Source of the DNA: an uncultured Lachnospiraceae bacterium
GTDB taxonomy: Bacteria > Bacillota > Clostridia > Lachnospirales > Lachnospiraceae
Length of the DNA: 56,603 bases
Direction of reading: 5' to 3'
NCBI GenBank assembly: GCA_904395885.1
Contig: CAJFOF010000032.1
Location: forward strand, 1-56,603
Shown here: positions 1-10,102 of the stretch, piece by piece
Layout of the letters: each line of letters opens with the position of its first letter
Numbering within the stretch: position 1 is the stretch's first letter
Position numbers and translations under genes: made by a program
Notes under the pieces: generated by a model
The model's input: only the letters and a program-made list of their open reading frames with translations
Told to the model about the DNA's origin: nothing
The model's database searches: none

Positions 1-128
1 GTTTTTATTGATTGCTTTTCTTGATATCATCATATCACAGAAAGGAAAAATTGTCCTGAATTAATTCTTACGAAATACTGTCAATTTTGTCATATTTTCC
101 AGTTATAACCTGACTTCATCAAAAATTG

Positions 129-2348
129 TCAGGAATCTAAGTGTATTTTCGCAAGGGCTTCTGCAAAAGGCGATGAAACAGAGGCTTCCTCCTGTTTCTG
201 TTTATTTAAATAGCGGGCTACATCTTTCTTTGAAACTCCGGCACCCTCTTTCTTTCGCCGCTCTGTAAAAGAAGTCAGTTTTTCTTTATAACCGCAGCGG
301 CAGACGAATATCTTTCCATCTCCGTTTCCTCTCAGCTCCATCTTCTTATGGCACTTGGGGCACCGCGCATTTGAAGTCCTGGACACAGTCTCGCGGTATC
401 CGCACTCACGGTCCTGGCACACCAGCATTTCACTGTTTTTCCCTTTGACTGCCAAAAGCCGTTTTCCACAGTTAGGGCACTTTTTATTTGTCAGATTATC
501 GTGGCGGAATGTTCCCTCGCCGCTCTTAATCTCTTGAACCAGAGTTTCTGTATACTGGCAGATACCGTCCATAAAGTCACTTCGTTTGAGGGTCCCGGAA
601 GCGATCCTCAAAAGTTTATCTTCCCACTCTGCCGTCAGCTCCGGCTTTCTCAGATCTTCCGGAACCAGTTCCAGAAGCTGTCTAGCCTTTGTTGTCAGAT
701 GGATTTCCTGGCCCTTTTTCTCAATCAGGAAGCTATTAAACAGCTTTTCAATAATATCTGCTCTGGTAGCTACCGTTCCCAGGCCTCCGGTCTCTCCCAA
801 AGTCTTCGCCATGGCTTTTCTCTCTTCTCCATCCGCAGTTTCCATATAGGCGGCAGGATGTTCCATAGCAGATAGAAGGCTGGCTTCCGTAAAATACGGC
901 GGCGGCGATGTCTTTCCCTCCGTCACAGTCAGGCTTCGAGGTCTTGCCTCCAGCAAGCTTCCCTCTCCCAGTACTGACAGCTTTTCGGCCTGAGATTGGC
1001 TCCATTCGCCGCTGTCCTCCCCGTCTATTTCATCGAAACTCTCTTCGTAGACGGCGCGCCATCCCTGCTCTGCTACCGTCCTGGCAGAAGCGGTAAAAAG
1101 TTCTCCCTCAATTTCCACGCTCACGTTCCACTCCTCATAGACGAACGGAGGATACAGGACTGCCAGAAAACGGCGTACCACCATATCATAGATTCGCCTC
1201 TCATCAATCGTCATGTGGTCAAGCTGAACGTATTGCTCCGTAGGGATAATCGCATGATGATCAGTGACCTTGCCGTTATCTACAAAAAATGGCTTTTTCG
1301 GAAGGGCCTGATGGATCAGGCGGCCTCCCAGCTTCCGGTAAGGTCCCACGGAACAGGCCGTCAGCCTTTCTCCTATGGTAGGAAGGATATCGTCGGTCAG
1401 ATATCTGGAATCCGTTCTGGGGTATGTCAGTACTTTGTGATTCTCATAGAGCCGCTGGCAAAGATTCAGGGTTTCCTTTGCCGAATACTGGTAACGGCGG
1501 TTGGCCTCCCTCTGAAGTTCTGTCAGATCGTACAGAAGAGGCGGAGGGGTCTGTTTCGTGCGGCGCCTGATCTCCCGAACTACCGCCGGTTTTCCCTCCA
1601 GCTTTTTTTCAAGTTTTCGCACTTTTTCCTGATCAAACAACCGTCTGGAACCGGTCTTCCGGTCTTCCCATGAAAAAATCAGGCCGCCCCGCTCTGCTCT
1701 CATTCCGTAAAAGCGTTTTGGAACAAATCCTTTGATCTCTTTCTCCCGCTTTGCAATTATGGCCAAAGTGGGGGTCTGTACCCTGCCGCAGGAAAGCTGT
1801 GCATTGTATTTGCAGGTCAGCGCCCTGGTCGCGTTGATTCCAACCAGCCAGTCGGCCTCCGCCCTGCACAGCGCTGCGTCCCGCAAACAGTCATAGTCTC
1901 TTCCGTCTTTTAATCTCTGAAACCCTTCACGAATCGCCTTGTCTGTAACAGAAGAAATCCACAGACGGCGGATAGGCTTTCTGCATCCGCTCTTTTCCAA
2001 AATCAGCCTGGCTACCAGTTCCCCCTCCCGCCCGGCATCTGTAGCAATAATCACCTGTCCGATGTCCTGGCGGAAAAGCTGGTTCTTAACTGCCCGGTAC
2101 TGTCTGGCAGTCTGTCGGATAACAGTAAGTTGAAACGGCTGAGGGATCATCGGCAGGTCCTCCAGCTTCCACGCCTTCAGCCTGTCGTCATATTCTTCCG
2201 GATCTGCCAGCTCTACCAGATGGCCCAGTCCCCAGGTCACTACATACTTTTCCCCTTCCAGCGCCCCATCCAGTTTTTTACTGCATCCCAGCACTCTGGC
2301 AATATCTCTGGCCACTGAAGGTTTTTCTGCTAAAACAAGAGCTTTCAT
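129..2348 (-). CDS. topB: DNA topoisomerase III (type IA)
   Basis: A 739-residue type IA topoisomerase that relaxes and decatenates DNA through a transient 5'-phosphotyrosine break. The N-terminal TOPRIM domain is visible (EKPSVA at residues 8-13, DAGREGE at 104-110), followed by the cleavage domain with the active-site segment TYPRTDSRY, whose first tyrosine (about residue 309) is the nucleophile. Two C-terminal zinc-ribbon-like segments (CPNC...CxxxxCGY and CPKC...CRCGY, about residues 645-705) are of the kind seen in Firmicutes TopB. It is last in a minus-strand run, 36 bases after the Hsp70 stop. An AAGGAGAGAG ribosome site precedes the ATG at a rather long spacing. The family call is firm; distinction from plasmid-type TopB paralogues is not possible here. 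Confidence 0.95.
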   Translation of the reverse strand: MKALVLAEKPSVARDIARVLGCSKKLDGALEGEKYVVTWGLGHLVELADPEEYDDRLKAWKLEDLPMIPQPFQLTVIRQTARQYRAVKNQLFRQDIGQVIIATDAGREGELVARLILEKSGCRKPIRRLWISSVTDKAIREGFQRLKDGRDYDCLRDAALCRAEADWLVGINATRALTCKYNAQLSCGRVQTPTLAIIAKREKEIKGFVPKRFYGMRAERGGLIFSWEDRKTGSRRLFDQEKVRKLEKKLEGKPAVVREIRRRTKQTPPPLLYDLTELQREANRRYQYSAKETLNLCQRLYENHKVLTYPRTDSRYLTDDILPTIGERLTACSVGPYRKLGGRLIHQALPKKPFFVDNGKVTDHHAIIPTEQYVQLDHMTIDERRIYDMVVRRFLAVLYPPFVYEEWNVSVEIEGELFTASARTVAEQGWRAVYEESFDEIDGEDSGEWSQSQAEKLSVLGEGSLLEARPRSLTVTEGKTSPPPYFTEASLLSAMEHPAAYMETADGEERKAMAKTLGETGGLGTVATRADIIEKLFNSFLIEKKGQEIHLTTKARQLLELVPEDLRKPELTAEWEDKLLRIASGTLKRSDFMDGICQYTETLVQEIKSGEGTFRHDNLTNKKCPNCGKRLLAVKGKNSEMLVCQDRECGYRETVSRTSNARCPKCHKKMELRGNGDGKIFVCRCGYKEKLTSFTERRKKEGAGVSKKDVARYLNKQKQEEASVSSPFAEALAKIHLDS

Positions 2349-2384
2349 TCTGTCCGACTCTCTCCTTTAAGTTTTTACAGTCTC

Positions 2385-4073
2385 TTAAATTTCTTCTAAT
2401 TCTCTCAATTTTTCCTGAAGTTCCTCCCGGGCTTTGCTGATTTTTCCCCCATCCCGGGAATCCAGGGCATCTTCAAACCGGCGGAGAAGGTATTCCAGAG
2501 CCAACCGGTCTTCACCGGTACTCTCTTCATAGAATCGCTCTCCTCTCAAAAGCAGCAGCTTATTTTCTTCTTTCTCTTTGGGAGGAATTTTCAAATAAGA
2601 CAGGGTTTCCATGCGCTCAGAAATCTCCTCATCTGTCAGGGTGCTGTCTTTTCCTTTCATGATCACCTTTTTCTTTTCACCGGTGGAAATCACCTTGATT
2701 TCCACCTCCAGAATAGAATTGATATCATAGGTATAGGTCACATCTACCGCCTCAGCCCCCGCTCGGTTCTTCGGCACATTAACCGTGATCTCGCCCAAAA
2801 GCAGATTATTTTCCGCAAACCGGCTCTCCCCCTGGAGAACAGAGATTGATAGTTTCGTCTGATCGTCATATACCGTATAGAACCGTTCTGTACGGCTGGC
2901 AGGAATCACTGTGTTCCGCTCAATAATAGGGCAAAAATGGCCCTTTTCAAAAACCCCTCTTCCACGTTCCACCACTACCTCTGTTCCCAGGGTAAAAGAA
3001 CATACATCTGTCAAGATGACTTCTTTTACTTCCTCTCTTCTCTCTTTCATCGCAGCCTGGACCGCTGCCCCCAGCGCTACCGCCTCATCAGGATTGACAG
3101 AAGTATCCGGGAACTTCTTAAAGAGGCGAATGATAAAATCCCGAACAATCTGAAAATTCGTACCGCCTCCTACCAGAACGATCACATCAATATCGGAAAG
3201 TTTAAGGCGTGCATCGGAAAGACTTCTCTGAACCGGCCTGCGGATCCGTTCCAGAAGCGGCTCGCATTCTTTCTCATATTCGTGATAAGAAACGGCCATT
3301 TCTTTCTTTTCTCCATCGACCGTACAGGCCATCACTGCCTCCCTGCTGGATGACAGGGCGATTTTACATTTTTCCGCCTGATCCCGAATATGGGCCAGCA
3401 ATTTTCTGTCCAGATTGTTAACGTCAAGTCCCATCTTATTCAAAAAGTCTTTTTCCAGGATTTCTGTAAAATCTTCTCCGCCCAGATAATTATCTCCGGC
3501 AACGGCTCTGACCTCCAGAATATTATCATAAAGCTCCAGAATAGAGACGTCGAATGTTCCGCCACCCAGATCAAAAACCAGGAAACGGGTGTCCCGGCTT
3601 TTCTCATACAGCCCATATGCGATGGCAGCCGCAGTCGGCTCGCTGATTATCCGTTCCACTTTCAGCCCGGCCAGCTCTCCGGCCCGCTTTGTCGCTTTTC
3701 TCCTCTTATCGTCAAAATAGGCAGGAACACTGATCACAGCTTCCTCTACAGGCTCTTTTAAGTACTCCTCCGCATCCTGCTTCAAAGCCCGCAGAACAAA
3801 AGAAGAAAGCTCTTCCGGCGTAAAGGTCCTGGAACCCAGCCGATACTTTTTCCCGGTCCCCATACTTCGCTTAAACACCTGGGCGACCGTATCCGGGTAG
3901 AGAAGGCTTCTCTCCATGGCAGTCTCTCCTACCCAGATCTCATCGTTCTCATCTACACTGACAACAGAAGGCGTCAGGTTCTTTCCCAGACGATTCGGTA
4001 TAATCTTCGGGCCTTCTTCTGTGTAGTAAGCTACAAGGCTGTTCGTCGTTCCCAGATCAATTCCTACTATCAT
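2385..4073 (-). CDS. Hsp70-family chaperone (HscC/DnaK-like)
   Basis: A 562-residue ATP-dependent Hsp70. The nucleotide-binding domain has GIDLGTTNS at residues 4-12, the [10 protein letters not shown] phosphate-2 loop and the LVGGGTN adenosine motif. The substrate-binding beta domain follows, then a short helical end. It is shorter than housekeeping DnaK (about 610 residues) and lacks the long disordered tail, so it looks like a specialised HscC-like Hsp70 rather than DnaK. There is no grpE or dnaJ nearby. Instead it starts 4 bases after the stop of a J-domain/TPR gene, with GGAG 9 bases before its ATG, so the two are almost certainly co-translated and probably act together. Its clients are unknown. 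Confidence 0.92.
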   Translation of the reverse strand: MIVGIDLGTTNSLVAYYTEEGPKIIPNRLGKNLTPSVVSVDENDEIWVGETAMERSLLYPDTVAQVFKRSMGTGKKYRLGSRTFTPEELSSFVLRALKQDAEEYLKEPVEEAVISVPAYFDDKRRKATKRAGELAGLKVERIISEPTAAAIAYGLYEKSRDTRFLVFDLGGGTFDVSILELYDNILEVRAVAGDNYLGGEDFTEILEKDFLNKMGLDVNNLDRKLLAHIRDQAEKCKIALSSSREAVMACTVDGEKKEMAVSYHEYEKECEPLLERIRRPVQRSLSDARLKLSDIDVIVLVGGGTNFQIVRDFIIRLFKKFPDTSVNPDEAVALGAAVQAAMKERREEVKEVILTDVCSFTLGTEVVVERGRGVFEKGHFCPIIERNTVIPASRTERFYTVYDDQTKLSISVLQGESRFAENNLLLGEITVNVPKNRAGAEAVDVTYTYDINSILEVEIKVISTGEKKKVIMKGKDSTLTDEEISERMETLSYLKIPPKEKEENKLLLLRGERFYEESTGEDRLALEYLLRRFEDALDSRDGGKISKAREELQEKLRELEEI

Positions 4074-4077
4074 AGCT

Positions 4078-7000
4078 TCAGACTCCTTTAATTATCGTAT
4101 CGATCAGGCAGGCGCTTTCAAGAAATCTCTCTTCCTGCCGGACCTGTTCTATCTCTTTGAGCGCTTCCCCTTTGTTGCCTTTCAGCAACGCAAAGTAAGC
4201 CTTGGCACATCCCTCTTCGATGCAATAGCGGCGGTTGCAGCGGTAACACCAGGCGCAGGAGCAAAGATCCTGCAGAAGTTCTTCGGCCCGTTCCTCCTCT
4301 CCCATGCCCAGAGCAATCAGAAAAAGGCGGTACAGCCTGCTCTTCTTATACGACTGTGCTTCCAGGTACGCTTTTTCTGTTCCATACCGTTTCTCCAGGG
4401 CCGCTCTGCACAGTCCTGCGTATCGCTTTGCCTTATCTTTTTTCCCCTTCAGCCAGTAGTACTGAATCGCCAGCAAGCAGACCGATTCATAGCTCCTCTC
4501 ATCTTCCCCACAGACTTTTCGGGCTTTTTCCAGCGATCTGCCAAAAAAGGTCAGTTTCCCTTTCTGAACCTGGATCTCCAATTTTCGGTAAGCAGCTTCC
4601 CCTTTTCCTGTGTAAGAGGCAGCTTTTTCTGCCGCCTCCCCAGCGAGAGAAAATTGTCCCGTTTCCCCGTAGATCTGATAAACCTTGTCGTAAAATTCTC
4701 CCGGTTTGTCCGGAAGGAAAAATTTTTCCCAGACCCCAACTGCCTCTTTCCACTGCCCCATACGGCAGTATGTCTCCGCCGCATTCTCTGCTGCGGAAAG
4801 ATTTTTGGGATAGCGGCGCAGGTTTTCCAGATAAGCTTCCAGCGCCTTTTCATAGTTGCCCATCCGCATATAAATATCGCCGAGGTTTTCATAAAAGTAA
4901 CTGCTGGGTTCTGATTCCATTAAACGGATCGCTTTTTCTGTGTATTCTAGAGCTTTTTCATAATCACCCATCCGTTTGTACACGCATCCGGCATTAATCC
5001 AGGCGTACTGGTTATTTTCATCCAGTTCTTTCGCCTGCAGAAAGTCAGACAGCGCCTCATCCAAGCGGCCGGCCTGAAGATAGAACAGTCCACGATTGAC
5101 GTAGTCGTAGGAAGAAGGAGCTTTCTCAATCCGGAGGATCGCATACTTGATCCCCTCATCAAAATCCTCCTGTCTTTCTTCTCTGTCAAACAACACCTGA
5201 TAAACATCGGCCAGCCGCCTCAAGCAATCCTCATTCTCAGGCTCCAGCTCCAAAGCCTTTTTCAGATCCAGGATCGTTTCCCGGTGTCTCCCCATCCTTT
5301 CCCGGCATTCACTTGTATTGAGATAATAAGATGGAAAGTTTCCATAAGCACGCTCACACTCCTGATAGTTTTGGAGAGCCTCCTGGTATCTTCCCAAGCG
5401 GCGCTGGAGATTTCCCTCTATCCAGCAGTACCGAGCTTCTGTCCCATTCAATTTTTTCGCCCGGGCAATGGCTTCCAACGCCTCTTCCGTTCTGCCAAGA
5501 ACACTGAGGGTAACGCAGATTTCCGCCTCTATCCGCGATTTTTCTTCATCTGTACTGTCCTCCGCCTCCTGTCTGGCCCTTATCAGGCCGTCCAGCGCGC
5601 GCTCTGTCTCCTTTCTGGTTTCTGCGCGCTCTCTCATCATCCGGTACTGGTAGACCCGTAGTGTCGGACTGACCGCCTGATTTGCCTCTGCCTCCCGCAT
5701 AAGTTCTTCCATCTCCGGCCATCGTTCCAGATCAACATAAACCTCTGCCGCCGCCTCATAGATCACTGAAAAGCCAGCGTATATGTTCTTCGCCTGAAAA
5801 AAGTCTTCCAAAACTCCCCCCGCATCCCGCAGTGCGCTGTGACACTCCTGCCGCATGACGTAAGCTGGAAAATATCCAGGCTCCTCTTCCAGCAGTTCCG
5901 TCAACACCCTCACTGCCTTCTGGTAATCTTCCCTGGAGCCTGTCGTCGCCGCCCGGGACTTAAAAATATCTGCCTTTTCCATCCAGTAAGCAGGGTCGTG
6001 GCTGCCCAAAATCCGGGTTCGATTGATATAATCCAGCGCGATATCGAAATGTTCTGGTTCTCCCGCCTCTGCAAACCTCCTGTGAATTCTGGCCAACAGA
6101 GCGCAGGCTGTAATACGTCTGCGGAGATTTCTGTCTCCCTGATGATCTCCGGTCTGTTTGCCAGCACCTTTCTGCTTCTTTTCCTCCCGCTCCAGACAGG
6201 CTATCCATATCTCTATGTGCTCTTTTGCCCTCTCAAACTGTTCATTGGCAAAATAGAGCTTTCCCATCAAATTATGGTATTCTTCCTCAAACCCATCATC
6301 GGGAACCCGCCCTGCCAAAAGGGCAAGTCCATCAGTCAGACGGTCATTCTGCAGGTAACACCAGCCCAGTTCCAGCGCAGCTTTCATATCGCCCGGATCT
6401 GTCTCCAGAGACTTCCGATAAATTTTTATCAGCTCATCATTGATCTTCCTAAGCTGCTCTGTCGTCTCCGGATCCCGGTTTCCTGAAGCTGTTCCACCAT
6501 CCAGCGCCTCTATCGTGTAGGTTTTTGCTTTTTCCAGATCTCCTTTTTCCTGCCAATACCTGCCCAGCATTTTATTGGCCATAAAATTATGGGGATTCTT
6601 GTCAAGCAAAGCTGCAAACAGCTTTGCTGCTTCCTCCTTCTCATTCAGTTCCCAATTGATCAATCCGCCAAAGTAGAATACCCGGCTGTCTTCAGGCATT
6701 TCCAGGGTTATCTGCTCTGCCAGTTCTTTTGCCTCTTTTTTCTTGCCTTCTGACAGGAAAATTCTTGCCCGCTCCAGCTCCGCATAAGGATGGCGGATTC
6801 CCAGACGATCCATCTGTTCCAGCAGTGCCCCAGCTCGCTCTATATTTTCCTCGGCGGCAGCCTGATCCATCTCGAAATACAGATTCATAAATAAATCATA
6901 TTCTCCGTCGTCAGGTCCAGAAAAGGCTTCCATGGGAAACCAGCTTCCGTCGCGGCATACACTCATCAAAAAGTCCACAAAATTAGCCGGATATTTTTCA

Positions 7001-7437
7001 TATAATTCCTGTTTCCTTCCGGTAAATCCCCAAACTCCGTCGAGATACTTCCACACCTGGGTAGGCAGACGAAAATGGTCCATCAGATACTGCAGAAGAA
7101 GGCTCTCACATTCCTGGGATGTATCTAAAGAAATACAGTATTCCTCTCCCATTAACGTTTTCCACTCATTTAGATCCAGGCGGGAGGACAAATGTCTGTA
7201 AAGCATATCCAGCCGCTGTTTCCACTGTTCTCCCGGCGTACTGTCGTTGTCCTGCTGTTCAGAATTCCGGGAGGCATACTTGAGCGCTGTTTCGTAGGCG
7301 CTCCGCAGCTCTTTAAACCCCTCCGGATCATCCTCGGGATTTACGCTCTTTAATTTGCTTCGGTATGCTTTCCGGATCGCCGACTCATCTTCCTCCGCAG
7401 AAATACCTAAAACTAAAAATGCTCTCTTTTCGTCCAC
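4078..7437 (-). CDS. J-domain-like TPR repeat protein (putative Hsp70 co-chaperone)
   Basis: An 1119-residue cytoplasmic protein with no signal peptide or membrane segment. Residues about 7-55 resemble a J domain ([20 protein letters not shown] followed by [12 protein letters not shown]), but the loop that normally carries His-Pro-Asp reads NPEDDPEGF. The rest is a long array of tetratricopeptide-type helices, clearest around residues 240-320 and 640-860 (for example [20 protein letters not shown]). A cysteine-rich patch ([14 protein letters not shown]) lies near residue 1070. The start is a GTG. It lies 16 bases after the glycoside hydrolase gene and 4 bases before Hsp70. By analogy with E. 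coli HscC and its DjlB/DjlC partners it probably recruits clients for the adjacent Hsp70; that is inference. Confidence 0.8.
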   Translation of the reverse strand: MDEKRAFLVLGISAEEDESAIRKAYRSKLKSVNPEDDPEGFKELRSAYETALKYASRNSEQQDNDSTPGEQWKQRLDMLYRHLSSRLDLNEWKTLMGEEYCISLDTSQECESLLLQYLMDHFRLPTQVWKYLDGVWGFTGRKQELYEKYPANFVDFLMSVCRDGSWFPMEAFSGPDDGEYDLFMNLYFEMDQAAAEENIERAGALLEQMDRLGIRHPYAELERARIFLSEGKKKEAKELAEQITLEMPEDSRVFYFGGLINWELNEKEEAAKLFAALLDKNPHNFMANKMLGRYWQEKGDLEKAKTYTIEALDGGTASGNRDPETTEQLRKINDELIKIYRKSLETDPGDMKAALELGWCYLQNDRLTDGLALLAGRVPDDGFEEEYHNLMGKLYFANEQFERAKEHIEIWIACLEREEKKQKGAGKQTGDHQGDRNLRRRITACALLARIHRRFAEAGEPEHFDIALDYINRTRILGSHDPAYWMEKADIFKSRAATTGSREDYQKAVRVLTELLEEEPGYFPAYVMRQECHSALRDAGGVLEDFFQAKNIYAGFSVIYEAAAEVYVDLERWPEMEELMREAEANQAVSPTLRVYQYRMMRERAETRKETERALDGLIRARQEAEDSTDEEKSRIEAEICVTLSVLGRTEEALEAIARAKKLNGTEARYCWIEGNLQRRLGRYQEALQNYQECERAYGNFPSYYLNTSECRERMGRHRETILDLKKALELEPENEDCLRRLADVYQVLFDREERQEDFDEGIKYAILRIEKAPSSYDYVNRGLFYLQAGRLDEALSDFLQAKELDENNQYAWINAGCVYKRMGDYEKALEYTEKAIRLMESEPSSYFYENLGDIYMRMGNYEKALEAYLENLRRYPKNLSAAENAAETYCRMGQWKEAVGVWEKFFLPDKPGEFYDKVYQIYGETGQFSLAGEAAEKAASYTGKGEAAYRKLEIQVQKGKLTFFGRSLEKARKVCGEDERSYESVCLLAIQYYWLKGKKDKAKRYAGLCRAALEKRYGTEKAYLEAQSYKKSRLYRLFLIALGMGEEERAEELLQDLCSCAWCYRCNRRYCIEEGCAKAYFALLKGNKGEALKEIEQVRQEERFLESACLIDTIIKGV

Positions 7438-7453
7438 TCATCCCACCATCCTC

Positions 7454-9061
7454 TCACTGCAGATTTTGGTTCAGAATTCTGATCGCTTCTATGCAACTTT
7501 CCTCATTTCCGTCTATATCGTACAATTTTCCTTCCGTGATATAAGTATAAGCCTGAATATTATCAAGGTATAGCCGGTCATCTGCGGTGATCGATAATTC
7601 GCCGGGCAGACCGCCGGCAAATTCCAGCTTGATCTCCTGTTGGCCTTTTACCGCAACAGTTTTCACAACGTCTCCCAGCCGGATCGTCAGATTGGCGCCG
7701 GCGGGACTGTCTGCATCCAGACGGACATATACCATATCGCTGCCCCCACTGCTCCCCTGGGGATTCAGCTCCTGAGAAATTCTCCCAAACTTTCCCAGTT
7801 CCATCTGATTTGACCCGTTCCGCTGGACAACACTGGTTCCCCCGGCCGTCGTCCAGCCGTCCTTCTCAAGGGCAAACTGAGGGTTATACAGCATATTGTT
7901 CCCATAATCCCGATAGGTCCAGATTCCGTATCCCATAGTCCGACCTCTCAGCACATCTGCCGCTCCGGCCAGATACAGAGGAATTTCTTCCTCTCTCAGG
8001 CGGGGATTTTCCTCAAACCCCGGCGTATTGTCTGTAAACAAAAACTGATCAATGTACAGGGGCTTTCCCCCATTGAGAGATCTCACCCAGTCGAGCACGG
8101 AGGCCGTCTGGGGCAGAACCTGATCGGCCGTCAGACCCGAATCATCTCCTGCAATTCCCATAGACACAGTGTACATCAATGCCGTGTAGCTGGCGTCCTG
8201 ACATCCAAATGTAGCGCCGTGGGCGTACCCTGTCACTGTCCCCTCCCTCGTCTGTACCGAATCTACATCGGCCCGGACTTCCATAGAGAGATTTGGAAAC
8301 ACCGTCTGACTTGCCGCAAGAAGGCGGTTCAAAAACTCATCATAGAAAGCAAAAAATTCCCAATAGGCAGGCTGATCTCTTTCAGGAAGGTAAACCCGAT
8401 CCCATGACGAAAAATCTTCGCCATAGATCTCCTCCACTTCCTGTAAACTGTATCTGTCCTTTAAATAGTCCGTATACCCTGTCTCTTGAGCCAGTCTGCG
8501 GCTTTCCTGCGTGTTTCCCATTGTCCCCGCAGACTGGGCAAAGTTCCAGAAGTCTTCCCAGGTCAAAAAACCACCGTAAAAATTGCTGTATTGGCTGCAC
8601 TTCCGGTAAATCGTATCTACATAATCCAGCCATGCTTTCTGTACCGTCTCGTCGTAAAGCAATTTCTGGTACCGCTCCAGCACGCTGGATTTGCCTGCGT
8701 GATCCCAGGTGTATCCCACTCTCAAAATCACCTTCAGGCCGGCTTTCCCGGCTTCCTCCATGACTCTGTCCATTTTGTCCAGAGCATAGGTATTATACCT
8801 CAGAGTCGATGTATCAGACTGGAACTCTCTCCAGGGAACTGCCAGGATAATACTGTTAAAGCCGTCCTGTGCAATCTGGGCCAGCTCTTCTTCCATGTGA
8901 TTGCTTTCCAGATTCCAAAAATTAATCACCCAGTCATCCGAGTAGTACGTGGCTGATTTCAGATAAGGTTCTTCCGCCAACACCGTCCCCGCCGGAAACA
9001 GGCTCATAGCTGTACAGAGAGACAAAATCGCCGCCGTTTTCTTTAGTTGTCGTCTTAACAT
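7454..9061 (-). CDS. secreted glycoside hydrolase-like protein (cellulase-type TIM barrel)
   Basis: A 535-residue exported protein. A signal peptide is clear (basic start MLRRQLKK, hydrophobic core, VLAEE cleavage region near residue 29). The body reads like a GH5/GH42-type (beta/alpha)8 barrel: an early DDWVINFWN segment, IILAVPWREF, LKVILRVGYTW, and GGFLTWEDFWNF, which offers a possible acid/base glutamate after strand 4. At the place where a nucleophile glutamate is expected I see KPLYIDQFLFTDN instead, so catalytic competence is uncertain. The last roughly 150 residues look like a beta-sandwich carbohydrate-binding module. It is the first gene of the run leading to topB and has its own promoter upstream. 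Substrate unknown. Confidence 0.65.
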   Translation of the reverse strand: MLRRQLKKTAAILSLCTAMSLFPAGTVLAEEPYLKSATYYSDDWVINFWNLESNHMEEELAQIAQDGFNSIILAVPWREFQSDTSTLRYNTYALDKMDRVMEEAGKAGLKVILRVGYTWDHAGKSSVLERYQKLLYDETVQKAWLDYVDTIYRKCSQYSNFYGGFLTWEDFWNFAQSAGTMGNTQESRRLAQETGYTDYLKDRYSLQEVEEIYGEDFSSWDRVYLPERDQPAYWEFFAFYDEFLNRLLAASQTVFPNLSMEVRADVDSVQTREGTVTGYAHGATFGCQDASYTALMYTVSMGIAGDDSGLTADQVLPQTASVLDWVRSLNGGKPLYIDQFLFTDNTPGFEENPRLREEEIPLYLAGAADVLRGRTMGYGIWTYRDYGNNMLYNPQFALEKDGWTTAGGTSVVQRNGSNQMELGKFGRISQELNPQGSSGGSDMVYVRLDADSPAGANLTIRLGDVVKTVAVKGQQEIKLEFAGGLPGELSITADDRLYLDNIQAYTYITEGKLYDIDGNEESCIEAIRILNQNLQ

Positions 9062-9099
9062 AGTAGCTATTCTCCGTCCATTTCTATCATAATATCTTC

Positions 9100-9127
9100 A
9101 TCATACCAGAAAATCCGACAAATTCAA
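9100..9127 (-). promoter_or_regulatory. putative sigma-A promoter of the glycoside hydrolase/Hsp70/topB run
   Basis: Read on the minus strand there is TTGAAT at 9127-9122, a 16-base spacer and TATGAT at 9105-9100, preceded by an extended -10 TGG. It sits about 40 bases before the ATG of the glycoside hydrolase gene in a 120-base gap. Seen in the sequence; activity is inferred. Confidence 0.5.
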
Positions 9128-9181
9128 AGAATTTTCCTGATTGTACTGTCACTCTGTACGATACGGCTGCCATCTATTTCT

Positions 9182-10099
9182 TTACAAAATCAACGCCAGG
9201 GTAATCGTGATCAGAACGACGCTGAGAATAACCGAAATAGAATTGATGACACTTGACAGCCCTGTATCCAGATTCAGATTTCCGGTAAAAGCCGGAGCCG
9301 CTGTCGCAATAGGCGCGAAGGCAAGAATCGCCAGCGCCTGACGTACCTCCAGAGAAAAAGGCGCAAACCGATACCAGAGAACTGAAAAAATAATCGCCAT
9401 GGCGTATCGAAGCCCCAGTATCCGAAAGATTGCTGCCAGATTTTCTCTGTTGACCTTTAGCTGAAAGCCTACGCCTACCATCAGAAGAGCCATAAAAGCA
9501 TTGGCTCCGGCAATGGTCTCTGCAAAAGAAACTGCAATCTGAGGCAGCCGGATATGAGCCAGCGTCAGGATCGTCATAATAATGTAGGCGTCAAAAGGCA
9601 CTGACCGGATCAGAGGTTTTATCAGATCCTTAACGGATCGTTTTTCTCCTTCGCCTAACAGAAAGCCTGCCAGACTATAAGAGCCGCCAAGGCAGACAAA
9701 AGCGTTTCCGGTATCGAAGAGACTGGTAGCCGCAAATCCTGTCGGCCCCAGGAATCCCTGAATAAACGGCATTGTAAAATTTCCAATGTTATATCCTGGA
9801 AGATTGACTACGTCAAATGCCTTTCTTTTTGCCGACTTCCTTGCATTGACGAGCCAGGCCACTGCAATATAAAGGAGGCCTCCTCCTAATCCAAAGAGGC
9901 AGATAGCAAGCATCGACACATCGATCTCCATACTGCTGAAATTATAAACAATTGCTGCGGGGAGGGTGATTTTCAGCACGATCTTTGTGAGAAAATAAAA
10001 ATCTTTTTCCTTAAAAAAGCCGCTCTGACGCAGCACATATCCAAAAGCGATAATGGCTACGAAAGAGGCGGCTTTTGTCAGGATTTCCGGCAGCGTCAC
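9182..10099 (-). CDS. AEC-family transporter (auxin efflux carrier family)
   Basis: A 305-residue polytopic membrane protein with about ten hydrophobic segments and the typical AEC half-repeats (FGYVLRQSGFFKEKD near residues 19-33, LPGYNIGNFTMPF near 105, FAPIATAAPAFTGNLN near 265). AEC proteins export or exchange small organic or amino acids in bacteria, and the substrate cannot be told from sequence. The start is a GTG preceded by GGAG. It begins 3 bases after the stop of the branched-chain aminotransferase gene, so the two form an operon, which makes a branched-chain amino or keto acid a reasonable but unproven substrate. Confidence 0.88.
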   Translation of the reverse strand: MTLPEILTKAASFVAIIAFGYVLRQSGFFKEKDFYFLTKIVLKITLPAAIVYNFSSMEIDVSMLAICLFGLGGGLLYIAVAWLVNARKSAKRKAFDVVNLPGYNIGNFTMPFIQGFLGPTGFAATSLFDTGNAFVCLGGSYSLAGFLLGEGEKRSVKDLIKPLIRSVPFDAYIIMTILTLAHIRLPQIAVSFAETIAGANAFMALLMVGVGFQLKVNRENLAAIFRILGLRYAMAIIFSVLWYRFAPFSLEVRQALAILAFAPIATAAPAFTGNLNLDTGLSSVINSISVILSVVLITITLALIL

Positions 10100-10102
10100 A
10101 CT

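Noticed and set aside
1-128. Feature in the leftmost 128 bases
   Set aside because: A weak 6-bp inverted repeat around the topB stop (110-134) could be a terminator, but it is too short to support. Otherwise A/T-rich with nothing convincing.
996-1673. Long plus-strand open frame opposite topB
   Set aside because: It is antisense to a clear topoisomerase III, has no domain sense or ribosome site, and arises from the codon bias of the opposite strand.
5839-6486. 215-codon plus-strand frame opposite the TPR gene
   Set aside because: Composition is a shadow of the minus-strand gene. No recognisable motif or promoter.
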